From Planctomycetota bacterium (GTDB lineage: Bacteria > Planctomycetota > Planctomycetia > Pirellulales > Lacipirellulaceae), in assembly GCA_029781135.1 (NCBI GenBank), contig JAKOXH010000006.1:186001-250000 (forward strand): 64,000 bases of DNA. The letters are read 5' to 3'. Made by a program: the position numbers and the translations under genes. This document shows, piece after piece, positions 21,743 to 32,379 of the stretch; position 1 is the stretch's first letter; the number at the start of each line of letters is the position of its first letter. The notes below the pieces were generated by a model. That model ran no database searches, had not been told where the DNA came from, and was given only the letters and a program-made list of their open reading frames with translations.

Positions 21743-23677
21743 CTATTTTGCGGCGGCGTTTATGACACCCGGCACGATCACATCGGTCGGTTGGCGTGGC
21801 GTGACGTCGTGACTTAAGATGCCGGTTTTGCCGACGAAATACGTGTTGAAGTCGGCGACGATGAGGTTGTAGGCGTCAGCGTCGACGGCTGGGGTTATGT
21901 ATTGCACGCGGCTAAAACCGCTTAGGCTGTGCAGCCGCGCATCCTCACCCAGTTCCTTGGCCATTCGCCACCCGGCGCCTGCAACCCAGAGCGGATGACC
22001 CAGCGTCGTCGTGATCTCGTCGCCTTCCAGTGAGATCGTTAGCATTTTGCTCGGCGGACGCACTGTCTTCGCGAGCACCGGCTTGTAGGTAATCTCACCA
22101 GTATTTACGTCCTGCGAAAGCACAAAATCACCAAGTCCGACTGATTCGACTGGTACTGGGCCGGTCTTCGTCCAAACCGGTGTTCCTTTTGCGAAGCATG
22201 AATGCAAAGTCGTGGGAGGTGCGGTACTATACGTTTCGTAAGTGGGATGTCCGTAGTAGTAACTGTCGGTTCCGGAAGTGTAGTGCTGCTCGACGGGGTG
22301 CTCGCTCTCATAGTATTCGTTCTGATTACGCCACCAATCCCACCAGGCCTTCGCACTTTCGCCGATCGATTGACCGGTGGTCGCGGATAGAACCGGAAAT
22401 ATCAGGGAATTCAAGTTTTCGATCGCCTGATTCGCTTCCGAAATACGACTTTCCGTTGCCATCGCATTCGCTTGGTAGCGATTCTCATAAGCCGTTGCCA
22501 CGGCCGCTTGTTTCGCCGCTACGACAATCGGAGATTCAGCGGGCGGTCCAACTTGCTCTTGGCCGGTGTACGTGTCATAGCGCACGCGTTTTCCACCAAG
22601 ATCGAATTGCACGGCCGACCGACGCAGATCGAGTGACCAATCGGAATTTTGGCCTTCGCGATACAAGGAGTGGATGTAGTGAACACTGCCATCGGTTGCT
22701 GTTTGCACCTGGTAGGTTGACTCAATCCGCATCGCTAGTCCCGCCAGCAACATCGGCACGTAGTCTTGTTGGTCGCGCTTCTTCAGTTCTGCGATCGCCG
22801 CGTTCTTGGCCTTATTGCCGGGCGAGAGGACTGCGTGTCGCACGATTGATTGCGTCGCAGCCTGTTGGGGCATTTGCGCTAGCGCTTCGAGAAACGCGAC
22901 CGCAATTTGCATACATGCTTCGGCGTGCTGCACGTCGTGAGCATCGTGGCCCAGCGTGACAGCTTCCATCGAAGGTATGGCATCCAGGCGAGAGATTGCT
23001 CGAATCTCCGTGAGCGCCTGGTCATGCGCCTGCACGTCGCGCCCGCCGACTGCCCGCCGCCATTTGGCAACCATTGGTTCCCAATACTTGGCCGCATCCT
23101 TGGCGGCTTGCGCTTGCCGTTTCTGCTCGGTTGTTTGCTTGCGATTCACCAATCGGCCGCCCTTCCACAGCATGTTGGCGGCTCGTTGTGCTTCCTTGTT
23201 CATTGGATCGCGCGAAAGCACAGTCTCCCAGTGCACCTCCGCTTCATCGCTCAGCTTGTGATCGCGGCACCAACGCGCCAGGCGTATTTGATCCGGCAAA
23301 CTGTCGCCAGCTGCCGCACGTCGTTCGCGATACTCCGCTTGTAACGGGTCGTTTGCCGAGCGACGCTGCGCCTCTTCCGCCGGAATCCATTCCTCCCCCA
23401 CCTGCACCTGTCCCAATTGCCATCGCGCGATCTTGTTGGTCGGGTCACTACGCACGGCCGCATGTAGCAGTGATACGTACCGCCCGATGTCGCCCGCCAG
23501 TTCCGCTTGAACCGCGGCAGCCACAAGCCGCTCCGACTCGGTCGGCGGCTTCGGCTCGGCCGCGGTCAGTCGAATCGCGATCACCAAGCACAAACATATT
23601 GCCGTGGTAATCCACCTGCTTTTTGCGACCACCGCCAGACAAGAACTCGGACGGCCCCAAAATCGTTCGACGAACAT
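21743..23677 (-). CDS. Exported TPR protein with C-terminal Hint domain
   Basis: 644 residues. An N-terminal hydrophobic signal segment (ITTAICLCLVIAIRL) is followed by TPR-like helices (LVAAAVQAELAGDIGRYVSL, AVRSDPTNKIARWQLGQV). A long helical middle and a Tyr/Gly-rich stretch come next. A Hint (hedgehog/intein-type autoprocessing) domain starts at Cys494: SCFAKGTPVWTKTGPVPVES, GDFVLSQD, TTTLGHPLWV and YNLIVADFNTYFVG, ending ILSHD. The Cys nucleophile and the TxxHP block are present. The tail after Hint is only about 15 residues, so no toxin domain follows, unlike classical polymorphic toxins. An AAGGA ribosome binding site supports the start. Confidence 0.8.
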   Translation of the reverse strand: MFVERFWGRPSSCLAVVAKSRWITTAICLCLVIAIRLTAAEPKPPTESERLVAAAVQAELAGDIGRYVSLLHAAVRSDPTNKIARWQLGQVQVGEEWIPAEEAQRRSANDPLQAEYRERRAAAGDSLPDQIRLARWCRDHKLSDEAEVHWETVLSRDPMNKEAQRAANMLWKGGRLVNRKQTTEQKRQAQAAKDAAKYWEPMVAKWRRAVGGRDVQAHDQALTEIRAISRLDAIPSMEAVTLGHDAHDVQHAEACMQIAVAFLEALAQMPQQAATQSIVRHAVLSPGNKAKNAAIAELKKRDQQDYVPMLLAGLAMRIESTYQVQTATDGSVHYIHSLYREGQNSDWSLDLRRSAVQFDLGGKRVRYDTYTGQEQVGPPAESPIVVAAKQAAVATAYENRYQANAMATESRISEANQAIENLNSLIFPVLSATTGQSIGESAKAWWDWWRNQNEYYESEHPVEQHYTSGTDSYYYGHPTYETYSTAPPTTLHSCFAKGTPVWTKTGPVPVESVGLGDFVLSQDVNTGEITYKPVLAKTVRPPSKMLTISLEGDEITTTLGHPLWVAGAGWRMAKELGEDARLHSLSGFSRVQYITPAVDADAYNLIVADFNTYFVGKTGILSHDVTPRQPTDVIVPGVINAAAK

Positions 23678-23800
23678 GCCACGTTCCTTGTACGTTCATC
23701 ACCTGCGACAGGATTCACCGCCTCTCAATTCGTTATTCTTTACCGGTTCTATTCCCAAATTCAAGCCATTTTCAAAAAAATGGTTTGGCCGTAAGTTCTC

Positions 23801-23830
23801 TTGACTTAACCACTTCGGATCGGTTGGAAT
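23801..23830 (+). promoter_or_regulatory. Putative sigma-70-type promoter for the DUF2934 gene
   Basis: TTGACT (23801-23806) and TGGAAT (23825-23830) are separated by 18 bases. They lie about 74 bases upstream of the DUF2934 start. The -35 box is good (5 of 6) and the -10 box is moderate (4 of 6). Confidence 0.4.
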
Positions 23831-23903
23831 AGTAGTATTCAGGCGATGGAACGAAGTACCCAAGGGAATAGATAACCCTGGTTAGCTAAATGAGGACGGA
23901 ACG

Positions 23904-24125
23904 ATGAACTCTGAACAATTGGTGATCAGCAAGGAAGAAATAGCCCGCCGCGCCTACGACATTTGGCAGGCTCGTGGCTGCCCGCCGGGCGACGGCACCG
24001 CCGATTGGCACGCGGCCGAAGCCCAGTTAATGGCAGCGCGCATTCACCGCGGCCACTCGACCCAACAGCGTGCTCAATCGTGGTGGCAACGCGTGCGGAA
24101 AAAGGTCCGCCCGGCCACCTATTGA
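23904..24125 (+). CDS. DUF2934 domain protein
   Basis: 73 residues. The core EEIARRAYDIWQARGCPPGD followed by ADWHAAEAQL matches DUF2934, a short family often next to stress or DNA-related genes in proteobacteria and planctomycetes. The C-terminus is basic (WWQRVRKKVRPATY), which could bind nucleic acid. A GAGGA ribosome binding site precedes the ATG. Biochemical function is unknown. Confidence 0.8.
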   Translation: MNSEQLVISKEEIARRAYDIWQARGCPPGDGTADWHAAEAQLMAARIHRGHSTQQRAQSWWQRVRKKVRPATY

Positions 24126-24155
24126 AGATCTTGATAATTGCGTTGTGAATGGAAC

Positions 24156-24233
24156 TTGTAGGAGGCGTCTCCGACGCCGATGACGGCGTCCAATAGAACA
24201 CGCCATCGGCCTCAGAGAGGCCTCCCACACCCC
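24156..24233. repeat. Short copy, GGCGTCTCCGACGCCGAT family
   Basis: GTAGGAGGCGTCTCCGACG..., then GACGGCGTCCAATAGAAC, then CCATCGGCCTCAGAGAGG and CCTCCCAC. The two halves are inverted relative to each other. It lies between the convergent DUF2934 gene and the large membrane-anchored gene and may act there as a bidirectional stem-loop. Confidence 0.75.
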
Positions 24234-24292
24234 AATGGCTGCGCAATCATCATTAAGAACTGCAATCGGACCGCAATCGCAGGATACCGTGC

Positions 24293-26833
24293 TTAACGCA
24301 GCGAGCGAAATCGCTCGGCCACACGCTCGGCCGTTTGCGGCCCAAGCGAAAGGCCGACCCAGCCGTCCTCCATGACGAACTGCGTGATCATCAGGCCTGC
24401 AAAAACCTTGTCACGGCCATTCTCCGGGTCATCAAGCCGGACGATTTGCAGCGCCCGCTCGGGCGGCAACACGGTTTGGAAGATATTGTGGAGCCGCGCG
24501 CGCTCGCCGGCGCTGAAGCGACCTTCGATCCCCAATGCGCCCTCCCGCTCGAGCTGCGCGTGCAGGCCGTCCACCAGCGGTTTATAATGCGCATGAACGA
24601 TGACGCCCGGCATTTGGTCGCCATCAAGTTCAACGCGATCAAGCCGAAGCACAAGTTCCAGTTTCCCATCTTGGACGTGCACGCCCACGGCATTTTTGGC
24701 CGCGAAGTGAAAGACCGTGTCGCGGTTCGCATCCCGTTTGTCGTCGAGCTTCAGTTGCGGAAATTGTTGCTGGATCTTCTCCCGTAGCTCGGCGCCCGTA
24801 AGACGCTGTCCATCGAGGCCAAGTGTGACTGCCAAGTTCGTCAGGGCAGTCTCGTGAACTTGCACGCTTGCCAGGCTATCGGAAAGTGCCCGCGGACGCG
24901 GCGTGTTGGAGCCCAACTGCTCATCGCCGGCAACACGCACCCGCGCGACCAGCCGATCGGCAGTCGACTTCATCTCCACGGTGGTCATTTTAATGCCGTA
25001 CTGTTCGACGCGTTGGGTGAACCGAGCGTAAAGCTTCTGGCGGGCTTGTTCCAATGCCTCGTGTGTTTCGCGATCGAGCGTCTCACTCGCCTCGGAAGTC
25101 ACACGCAGTTCCATCTCGGTGCGCACCCGGTTCCGCCGCGCGCGATACTCTTGCAGGGCACGATCGCGGGCATAGCTGCCAATAATCGGCAGCCAATCGT
25201 AATCGGTGGTAACTCCCACCAAGCGATTGCTCGCATTGGCTTCCACATCGCTGGGCCGCAAGTGGACGCCATCCGGCCGCACGACGACCGTTTTGGAACC
25301 GTGGAAATCGGTGGCCCCATGACTGCGTAATCGCACGGGGCCGGAACTGGCAGACGTGCGAGATTCCACGACGCCGTTCGTTTGGACTTTCAGATTCCAC
25401 TCATTATCGGCCGGAGCCAATTCGACGCGGCTGCGGGCCGTTATTTCCGAGTCTCCATGCACATACGCCCCCGCAATGCGGTCGCGTACGGGCCGCGACT
25501 CGGCTCGTTCCGGCCCCACCAGGCGGTTAATCATTGCCGCCGATATCGCGACGCGGACGTTGGCATTGCGATAATGTTGTTCCACCGCGTCCGCCATGGC
25601 CCGGTCGAATGCCGCCGGCGACGCGGCGAGCACGCGTTGCTGTTGAACGACCTGAGCGGCCAACAGGGGATCGCGAGTCGTTTCGTACGCTTCTAGCGAG
25701 TTGCTCAGGGCAATCAAATCCTCGGGTGTCGGCGAGTTATCTGGCGAATTGTTGAAATAGGGTCCAAGATCGCCGCGCGCCGCAACGTGTTCGCGCACGC
25801 GGTACGCCACGTGCTCCTCGAACATCGCGTTCCAGCAATCGAGCCGGCGCACGAGCGCCCAATGTGTCCGCAGCAATTCGACGCGTAAACGATCATCGTC
25901 GGTGCTATCGGCCAGTTGCAGGGCCTCTTGGGCAGCGTCCGAGAGATCTGCCAGCGTTGTTGGCACGTCGGCGCCGGCAAGTCGCTCACGATCGGCCACC
26001 GAATGCAGTTGATTCGCAACGCGACTCGCCCAAGCGGCCGTGTGCGGATCGCCCGCGAGGCGGTACAACTGCTCATACAGCGTTTGCGGCACGCACCAGG
26101 GCGTCCCCCGTGGAGCAGCCGGCAACATTGCCGAGCGATCCTCCGGCGACAAAAAATGGAGTTTCGTTGGCGGTGTGCCAGTTGATTCAATGATTTGCGA
26201 AATGCCGACGTCGGAAAACGTATTGCGCGATATCGCATCGGCAAACCGCGCAACGCAATCGGCCGCGATGTTGACCGGCAAGTAATCGGCGATCGCCGCC
26301 CCCAAGCCGACAAACACATCCATCGCATATTGGGGCGGTTGCTCCGCCGCAGGCGAAGCTGGTTCTTGACCAGCGAACGGGGCAACCACCGACGCCGAGT
26401 TGGCATACGGCAGCCATGGCACGGATGTTGGATCACGCAGAGGATCGTCTGGTTGAAACTGATTTACGTTGGCGTGGGCCGCCACCAGTTCCTCGATCGA
26501 AGGCGGAACCCAGAGACTGAGTATTTCGAGGTTGGGATTCTTTTCTTCGCTCGGTTGCTTCAACGCATAATTGTTTTCTAGCGACGAGTACACGGCCCGA
26601 AACGAAAATGTGGCGATGTCCAGCTGTTTGCGCGGTGCGTCCGCGGCTTCGTTGGAGGGAGCCATTTTCGCTTGGCCACGCTGCCAGTAGCATGGGGCGG
26701 CCAGGCAACACAATAACAGGCCCGCGAGCATCACCACACACGGCCAGGGGCTGGGCTGTTGTTCGATTTCCATGGAACGGCCTTTCGCAGCGGTGGGATG
26801 CCCCGGACGGTACGCGCGGTTATATTCAGACAT
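24293..26833 (-). CDS. Large membrane-anchored protein of unknown function
   Basis: 846 residues from ATG 26833. An alternative ATG at 26773 (MEIEQQPSPWPC) has a better AAAGG signal and gives 826 residues. One N-terminal membrane segment (VVMLAGLLLCCLAAPCYW) precedes a long soluble part. The central region is helical (LADSTDDDRLRVELLRTHWALVRRL), and the C-terminal half has alternating strand and helix, with repeated references to charged VHGDSEITARSRVEL- and VRPDGVHLRPSDVEA-type segments. I recognise no domain or catalytic motif. The frame continues upstream to 27121, but that part overlaps the divergent gene and is rejected. Confidence 0.7.
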   Translation of the reverse strand: MSEYNRAYRPGHPTAAKGRSMEIEQQPSPWPCVVMLAGLLLCCLAAPCYWQRGQAKMAPSNEAADAPRKQLDIATFSFRAVYSSLENNYALKQPSEEKNPNLEILSLWVPPSIEELVAAHANVNQFQPDDPLRDPTSVPWLPYANSASVVAPFAGQEPASPAAEQPPQYAMDVFVGLGAAIADYLPVNIAADCVARFADAISRNTFSDVGISQIIESTGTPPTKLHFLSPEDRSAMLPAAPRGTPWCVPQTLYEQLYRLAGDPHTAAWASRVANQLHSVADRERLAGADVPTTLADLSDAAQEALQLADSTDDDRLRVELLRTHWALVRRLDCWNAMFEEHVAYRVREHVAARGDLGPYFNNSPDNSPTPEDLIALSNSLEAYETTRDPLLAAQVVQQQRVLAASPAAFDRAMADAVEQHYRNANVRVAISAAMINRLVGPERAESRPVRDRIAGAYVHGDSEITARSRVELAPADNEWNLKVQTNGVVESRTSASSGPVRLRSHGATDFHGSKTVVVRPDGVHLRPSDVEANASNRLVGVTTDYDWLPIIGSYARDRALQEYRARRNRVRTEMELRVTSEASETLDRETHEALEQARQKLYARFTQRVEQYGIKMTTVEMKSTADRLVARVRVAGDEQLGSNTPRPRALSDSLASVQVHETALTNLAVTLGLDGQRLTGAELREKIQQQFPQLKLDDKRDANRDTVFHFAAKNAVGVHVQDGKLELVLRLDRVELDGDQMPGVIVHAHYKPLVDGLHAQLEREGALGIEGRFSAGERARLHNIFQTVLPPERALQIVRLDDPENGRDKVFAGLMITQFVMEDGWVGLSLGPQTAERVAERFRSLR

Positions 26834-27077
26834 ATTGGTAAGGCGCGAGTGCTTTGGTTGGGGTGCGGGGGCGACGGCAGCAATTTGCCGCACGGACGCC
26901 GGTAAACCATTGGTGGGAAAGCACTTATGGCCGGCAGGCAGCGAGCGCAGAGTCCAGCCATCAGTCAGAATCGGTAACTTGCGTCGCCTCAATAGAATGA
27001 GAATTGGCGGTTTAACTCGTCCGGTGCTAGCAAATCGGCGGCGTTTTGGAAGCTTTTGAGGACTTTGAGGATCATTC

Positions 27078-27956
27078 ATGAAGACCGAGGGTGAAGCACA
27101 TCGATTGCGCGTGTTCGTCAACGAAAGCGATCGCTATCAAGGACGCCCGCTTTATGAAATGATTATCCGCGCTGCCAAGGAGAAGGGGCTGGCCGGCGCG
27201 ACAGCCCTGCGCGGAATCGAGGGCTACGGCGCCAGTGGCCGAGTGCACTCCGTTAAGGTGCTCCATCTTTCCGAAGATGTGCCGATTGTCGTCGAGATTT
27301 TCGATTCTGCCGAACACATCGCCGTGTTCTTGCCCGTGTTGGATACGATGGTCTCCGAAGGCGCCGTGACTGTCGAGAAAGTCCATCTTGTTACCTTCCG
27401 GCGGGATCGATCGGCCGGCGAAATTGAATTTGAGGACGAAATTGGTTTGGACGATAGCGATACTTCACCACCGGCCGTCGCACCGCCAAGCACCAAGTCG
27501 AACTCGCCAGAGTTTACCGATCGCGCGCACCAAATTCTCACGGCCGCCCGCGAGACGGCGGCCAAGTCACACCATCTTTATGCGGACAGTGTCGATGTTC
27601 TCCTCGCCATGCTCTGCGAAGTTCGCGGCGTAACCCAGAACGCGCTCCGCGAAGTAGGCGTCGATTGCAAGATCGTCGAGCGGTCGCTCAACGAATCGGT
27701 CAGCCGCGACGAGACGAACCCCACCTATTTGAAGAACTTACTGATCAAGAGTGGCGCGGCAGCGAAATGGCTGGGCGATTCTTACATCGGTGCAGAACAC
27801 CTGCTCTTGGCGCAATGCCAAATCCGGCCCAGCGCCGCCACCGATATCCTCACCCGCCTCGGCGCCCAACCACGCGATATCTGCCGGGCGGTACTCACTG
27901 CCACCGGTCACGAAGACGACTGGCAACGCTGGCTCGCCGATCATCCAGAGTTGTAG
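27078..27956 (+). CDS. DUF190 (PII-like) - Clp_N domain fusion
   Basis: 292 residues. Residues about 5-108 are a DUF190 domain (EAHRLRVFVNESDRYQGRPL, ATALRGIEGYGASG, VPIVVEIFDSAEHI), a PII-like ferredoxin-fold family often encoded with fluoride exporter crcB genes. After an acidic, Pro/Ser-rich linker (about 112-142), residues 143-280 resemble the Clp_N double helical repeat that binds substrates or adaptors in ClpA/ClpB/ClpC (FTDRAHQILTAARETAAKS, GDSYIGAEHLLLAQC). No AAA+ ATPase module follows. A GAGGA motif lies just upstream of the ATG. The pairing suggests a ligand-sensing adaptor for a Clp protease or chaperone; that is inference. Confidence 0.8.
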   Translation: MKTEGEAHRLRVFVNESDRYQGRPLYEMIIRAAKEKGLAGATALRGIEGYGASGRVHSVKVLHLSEDVPIVVEIFDSAEHIAVFLPVLDTMVSEGAVTVEKVHLVTFRRDRSAGEIEFEDEIGLDDSDTSPPAVAPPSTKSNSPEFTDRAHQILTAARETAAKSHHLYADSVDVLLAMLCEVRGVTQNALREVGVDCKIVERSLNESVSRDETNPTYLKNLLIKSGAAAKWLGDSYIGAEHLLLAQCQIRPSAATDILTRLGAQPRDICRAVLTATGHEDDWQRWLADHPEL

Positions 27957-28058
27957 CTGCCAGCTCGTGAAACGCTTTGCGAGGGAACGCAATCAAAGCA
28001 ACGCTCTGGGAACTGAGCCGCGCGGACGTACGGCAAAGATATGAGTCGATCCAGGGAA

Positions 28059-29015
28059 CTATCCGCAATTGTGCTCTTGCCAGATCTCACGAAGCTCGTC
28101 GATCTCCAGCGGAGGGTCGCTTGTGTGCAGCATCGCGTGGCAATTAGGGCAAACAGGCGCCAAATCAGAAGCCGGATTCAAGCGATATTGCGACTTGCGA
28201 AGTGACAGCGGTTTTCGGTGACGTACGTGGATGAAACCATCTCCGATTTCACCATAGCTCTTGCTGAAGTTGAAGCCGCACACGCTGCAATTGCAGCCCG
28301 ACTTCTGCAAGCAGGCGGCTCTCGCCTTGGGATCGCGCTCGTATCGATTCACCCGAACCTGAGAGACGGCTCCCTCGATATAATCTCCATCGGTGGACAG
28401 TTCGCCAGAAAAGTTTTGATCTGCCGTGATTTGTCTTCGGGCTGGCATTAGCGCCTTATTGTCGGGTGACGATGCGATCGCATCCTTCGGCATCGTTGCG
28501 TCCGTGGGAGTGTCCGCCTTCCGTTTCGCGTACCCTTTGTCAATGAGATAGTTCACATACTCACGGACCTTCTCTAACGAGTACCCAGTTTTCGTGCAGA
28601 TCTGCCGGACGGATATAATCGGATTTCGTTCGAGCACGTCATCAATCTTTGGCTCCCACACTTTGCGGGTGGACGGCGGGCGCTCGACAATAATTTTAGT
28701 ATTCCGTGGCAATCTACGAATCTGCTCAGCGAGCTGCCTGTTGGCGCTGGGATTATCCCCCTTTTGCGGATTCTTGACATAATTTGGGATGCCAGGGATG
28801 ACGTAGTACCCTTTACGCACGTAACGCGCGACCGTTTCTAATCCACCGCTGCCCGCGCCGAAACGGTCGTATATGTCACCAGTTGTTGCACCAGCCGCTA
28901 CGGCTTTTTCTAAGTCCCTCCACTTCTGCGCCTTATTGCCGACAGGATTTGGTCTCAAAGAGACAATTACATCTTCCTCGCTCATCACAAGATCATTCGT
29001 CGAGCGTTTCGGCAT
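28059..29015 (-). CDS. HNH endonuclease with N-terminal helical DNA-binding-like region
   Basis: 318 residues. The C-terminal HNH domain has CSVCGFNFSKSYGEIG, HVRHRKPLS, NPASDLAPVCPNCHAMLH and a final zinc Cys pair, as in McrA-like nucleases. The usual HxHH is HVRH: the second, catalytic His is kept and its neighbour is Arg. Residues about 115-165 look like a winged-helix (ISVRQICTKTGYSLEKVREYVNYLIDKGYAKR). Base composition is lower in GC than neighbours, consistent with recent acquisition. A strong GGAGG site precedes the ATG. A restriction-like or homing role is possible, but no methylase or partner gene is adjacent. Confidence 0.82.
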   Translation of the reverse strand: MPKRSTNDLVMSEEDVIVSLRPNPVGNKAQKWRDLEKAVAAGATTGDIYDRFGAGSGGLETVARYVRKGYYVIPGIPNYVKNPQKGDNPSANRQLAEQIRRLPRNTKIIVERPPSTRKVWEPKIDDVLERNPIISVRQICTKTGYSLEKVREYVNYLIDKGYAKRKADTPTDATMPKDAIASSPDNKALMPARRQITADQNFSGELSTDGDYIEGAVSQVRVNRYERDPKARAACLQKSGCNCSVCGFNFSKSYGEIGDGFIHVRHRKPLSLRKSQYRLNPASDLAPVCPNCHAMLHTSDPPLEIDELREIWQEHNCG

Positions 29016-29033
29016 AGTGTCATTCCTCCAATA

Positions 29034-29825
29034 CTATTTCCACTCGGGCTTCCGCTTCTCGACAAACGCGGCGAGGCCTTCCTGAGCGGCTTCGGTCGTG
29101 CGGGCCGTCGCGCTCATGGCGGCGCCTACCGAAAGCTGCGTGGCCAGTTGTTCGCCGATGGTTTCGTAGAGCAGCCGCTTCGTAAGCTGCACCGATTCCG
29201 GTGCCCCGGCCGCACACTCTTCGCCAAGTTGAGCACACCGCGCCCACAATCGCGGTTCATCGATTAGCTCGTGATAAATCCCCAGTCGATGCGCTTCGTC
29301 GGCTGAATAGAGCGACGATGAAACGAGCAGCCGCGCTGCCGTTCCGCCACCCACCCGAAATGCCAGGAGCGGTGCCACGACACCGGCGATAAGACCGCGG
29401 CGCGGTTCGGGCATGCCAAACTGGGCGTTTTCGCTGGCGATCACGATATCGCTTGCCAGCACCAAGCCCGCACCGCCGGCAATCGCAGGACCATTCACGG
29501 AAGCGATGATCGGCTTCGGCAACTGCATCATTTGCACGACAAGCTCGCAATACGCCTCGGCCGTGTCGCCCCATTCCTGGTTCTTCTCCGTCTCCGGTAG
29601 CTTGGCGGCCGCGTGCATTTCGTGAACGTCCATGCCGGCACAAAAGGCCGAGCCAGCGCCCGTGAGAACGATCGCCCGCACCCGTTTTTCCAGGTGCAGG
29701 TCGCCGAGTGCTTCGCCCAGCTGGGCCAGCATCGAACGGGTGAGCGCGTTCCGCCGTTGCGGCCGGTTGATCACGATCGTTCCAACCGCACCATTTACTT
29801 TGACATCAATCGCGTGGCTAGACAT
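29034..29825 (-). CDS. Enoyl-CoA hydratase/isomerase family protein
   Basis: 263 residues of the crotonase fold. The family blocks are clear: VGTIVINRPQRRNALTRSML, AIVLTGAGSAFCAGMD (oxyanion hole), KPIIASVNGPAIAGGAGLVL (second oxyanion Gly), and SENAQFGMPEPRRGLIAG. Members hydrate or isomerise acyl-CoA thioesters in beta-oxidation or related pathways. The substrate cannot be told. ATG 29825 is chosen; GTG 29831 would add two residues. It follows the HNH gene's promoter side with 18 bases between them, but no functional link is implied. Confidence 0.9.
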   Translation of the reverse strand: MSSHAIDVKVNGAVGTIVINRPQRRNALTRSMLAQLGEALGDLHLEKRVRAIVLTGAGSAFCAGMDVHEMHAAAKLPETEKNQEWGDTAEAYCELVVQMMQLPKPIIASVNGPAIAGGAGLVLASDIVIASENAQFGMPEPRRGLIAGVVAPLLAFRVGGGTAARLLVSSSLYSADEAHRLGIYHELIDEPRLWARCAQLGEECAAGAPESVQLTKRLLYETIGEQLATQLSVGAAMSATARTTEAAQEGLAAFVEKRKPEWK

Positions 29826-29880
29826 GTACACGTGGGGGCTGGGGGCGAGGGGCTTTGTCCTGGCATCGCGTACAAACGCC

Positions 29881-29921
29881 GTTTAGCCGCGACGCGGAGG
29901 CTTTGCGCAGCGGAGCGCGAC
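29881..29921 (+). repeat. GTTTAGCCGCGACGCG-family repeat, copy 1
   Basis: GTTTAGCCGCGACGCG, spacer GAGGCTTTGCGC, AGCGGAGCGCGAC. It is the long-spacer form, as at 50437. The rest of the gap up to the sigma factor gene (to 30286) contains no gene I can support. Confidence 0.85.
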
Positions 29922-30286
29922 GTTAGTGTTCGTTCTCAAAACACAACCCAATAGTTCATTCTCGAGCCGCGTTCAAGTTCTATGGCTCGCATTTCGACAA
30001 GCGAACCTTCCTACCGGTTCCATCCGTATCGATTGTAGGATTTCGCGCATCGCGCGGCGAGGCGAACGTGTTGTCGGATAACAACAACGTTGCGAGCCAA
30101 TTGATGCGCGAACACCACAAACGCGGTTTCGCGACCTAGCTTTCGCGTTTGCTTCTCTTCCCCAAATCTCATCCCAGCAACCACTTACGCCGCGCCGCAC
30201 GGTAGCGCCGCGGTGGGTTGGCATCGAGGCTGCATTCTGCGAACGGCATCCAGCCATTTCGTTCCGACCACCGCGAGGAAGTGCCC

Positions 30287-31927
<1,641 letters not shown>

Positions 31928-31966
31928 TGAGTTGAGGTCTGCAAAAGTTCAGGCAGGCAATATCTT

Positions 31967-32123
31967 GCCACAGAGGTCACAGAGGACACGGAGACTGGAT
32001 TTGTGATTGATGATTTAGTGATTGACGATTGAAATTCTTTATGAACTGTTCGTCTTCCAAATCTCAAATCATAAATCGTCAATCTCAAATCCACCCCTCG
32101 GTGCTCTCTGTGACCTCTGTGGC
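31967..32123. repeat. Nested palindrome of GGACACGGAG and GATTTGTGATTG words
   Basis: The outer arms are 31967-31994 (GCCACAGAGGTCACAGAGG...) and 32097-32123 (...TGACCTCTGTGGC). Inside is a second palindrome: 31998-32032 (GGATTTGTGATTGATG...) against 32058-32092 (...CAATCTCAAATCC). Two different repeat families are thus nested, centred downstream of the sigma factor gene. Confidence 0.8.
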
Positions 32124-32179
32124 TCAAATTCCATTTCCATTCGAGGAATAACGCCTCCGGTTCCCTCCTCCCGCCCGGC

Positions 32180-32235
32180 AAGTGTGCCACCCGTCTCGTC
32201 CCCACCTCTCGGGGCTGGTGGCACACTTCTTTTTT
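32180..32235 (+). terminator. Stem-loop with T-tract downstream of the sigma factor gene
   Basis: AAGTGTGCCACC (32180-32191) pairs exactly with GGTGGCACACTT (32217-32228), with an inner CCCC/GGGG pair, followed by CTTTTTT. The form is that of a Rho-independent terminator, but it lies about 250 bases after the stop and the arms share AAGTGTGCCAC with the repeat at 20893. It may be a repeat acting as a terminator. Confidence 0.6.
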
Positions 32236-32379
32236 GCGCCGCGATCAAGACACGGAGTCGTGTTTCCAGCACTCTTTCTTCCGCGCTGGTGTAATCGGTG
32301 TCATTTCTAGGGTCTCACGCCTCCGTGGGGTATAATCGATGGCGCGCGTTACCAGTCTTTCGTTAGCAAGGAGATAGCC

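Noticed and set aside
23766-23785. AT-rich hairpin CCATTTT-AAAATGG as a terminator
   Set aside because: It lacks a GC-rich stem and lies in a promoter region between divergent genes.
28059-29015. Complete restriction-modification system around the HNH gene
   Set aside because: No methyltransferase or specificity gene flanks it; the neighbours are a crotonase and a DUF190-Clp_N gene.
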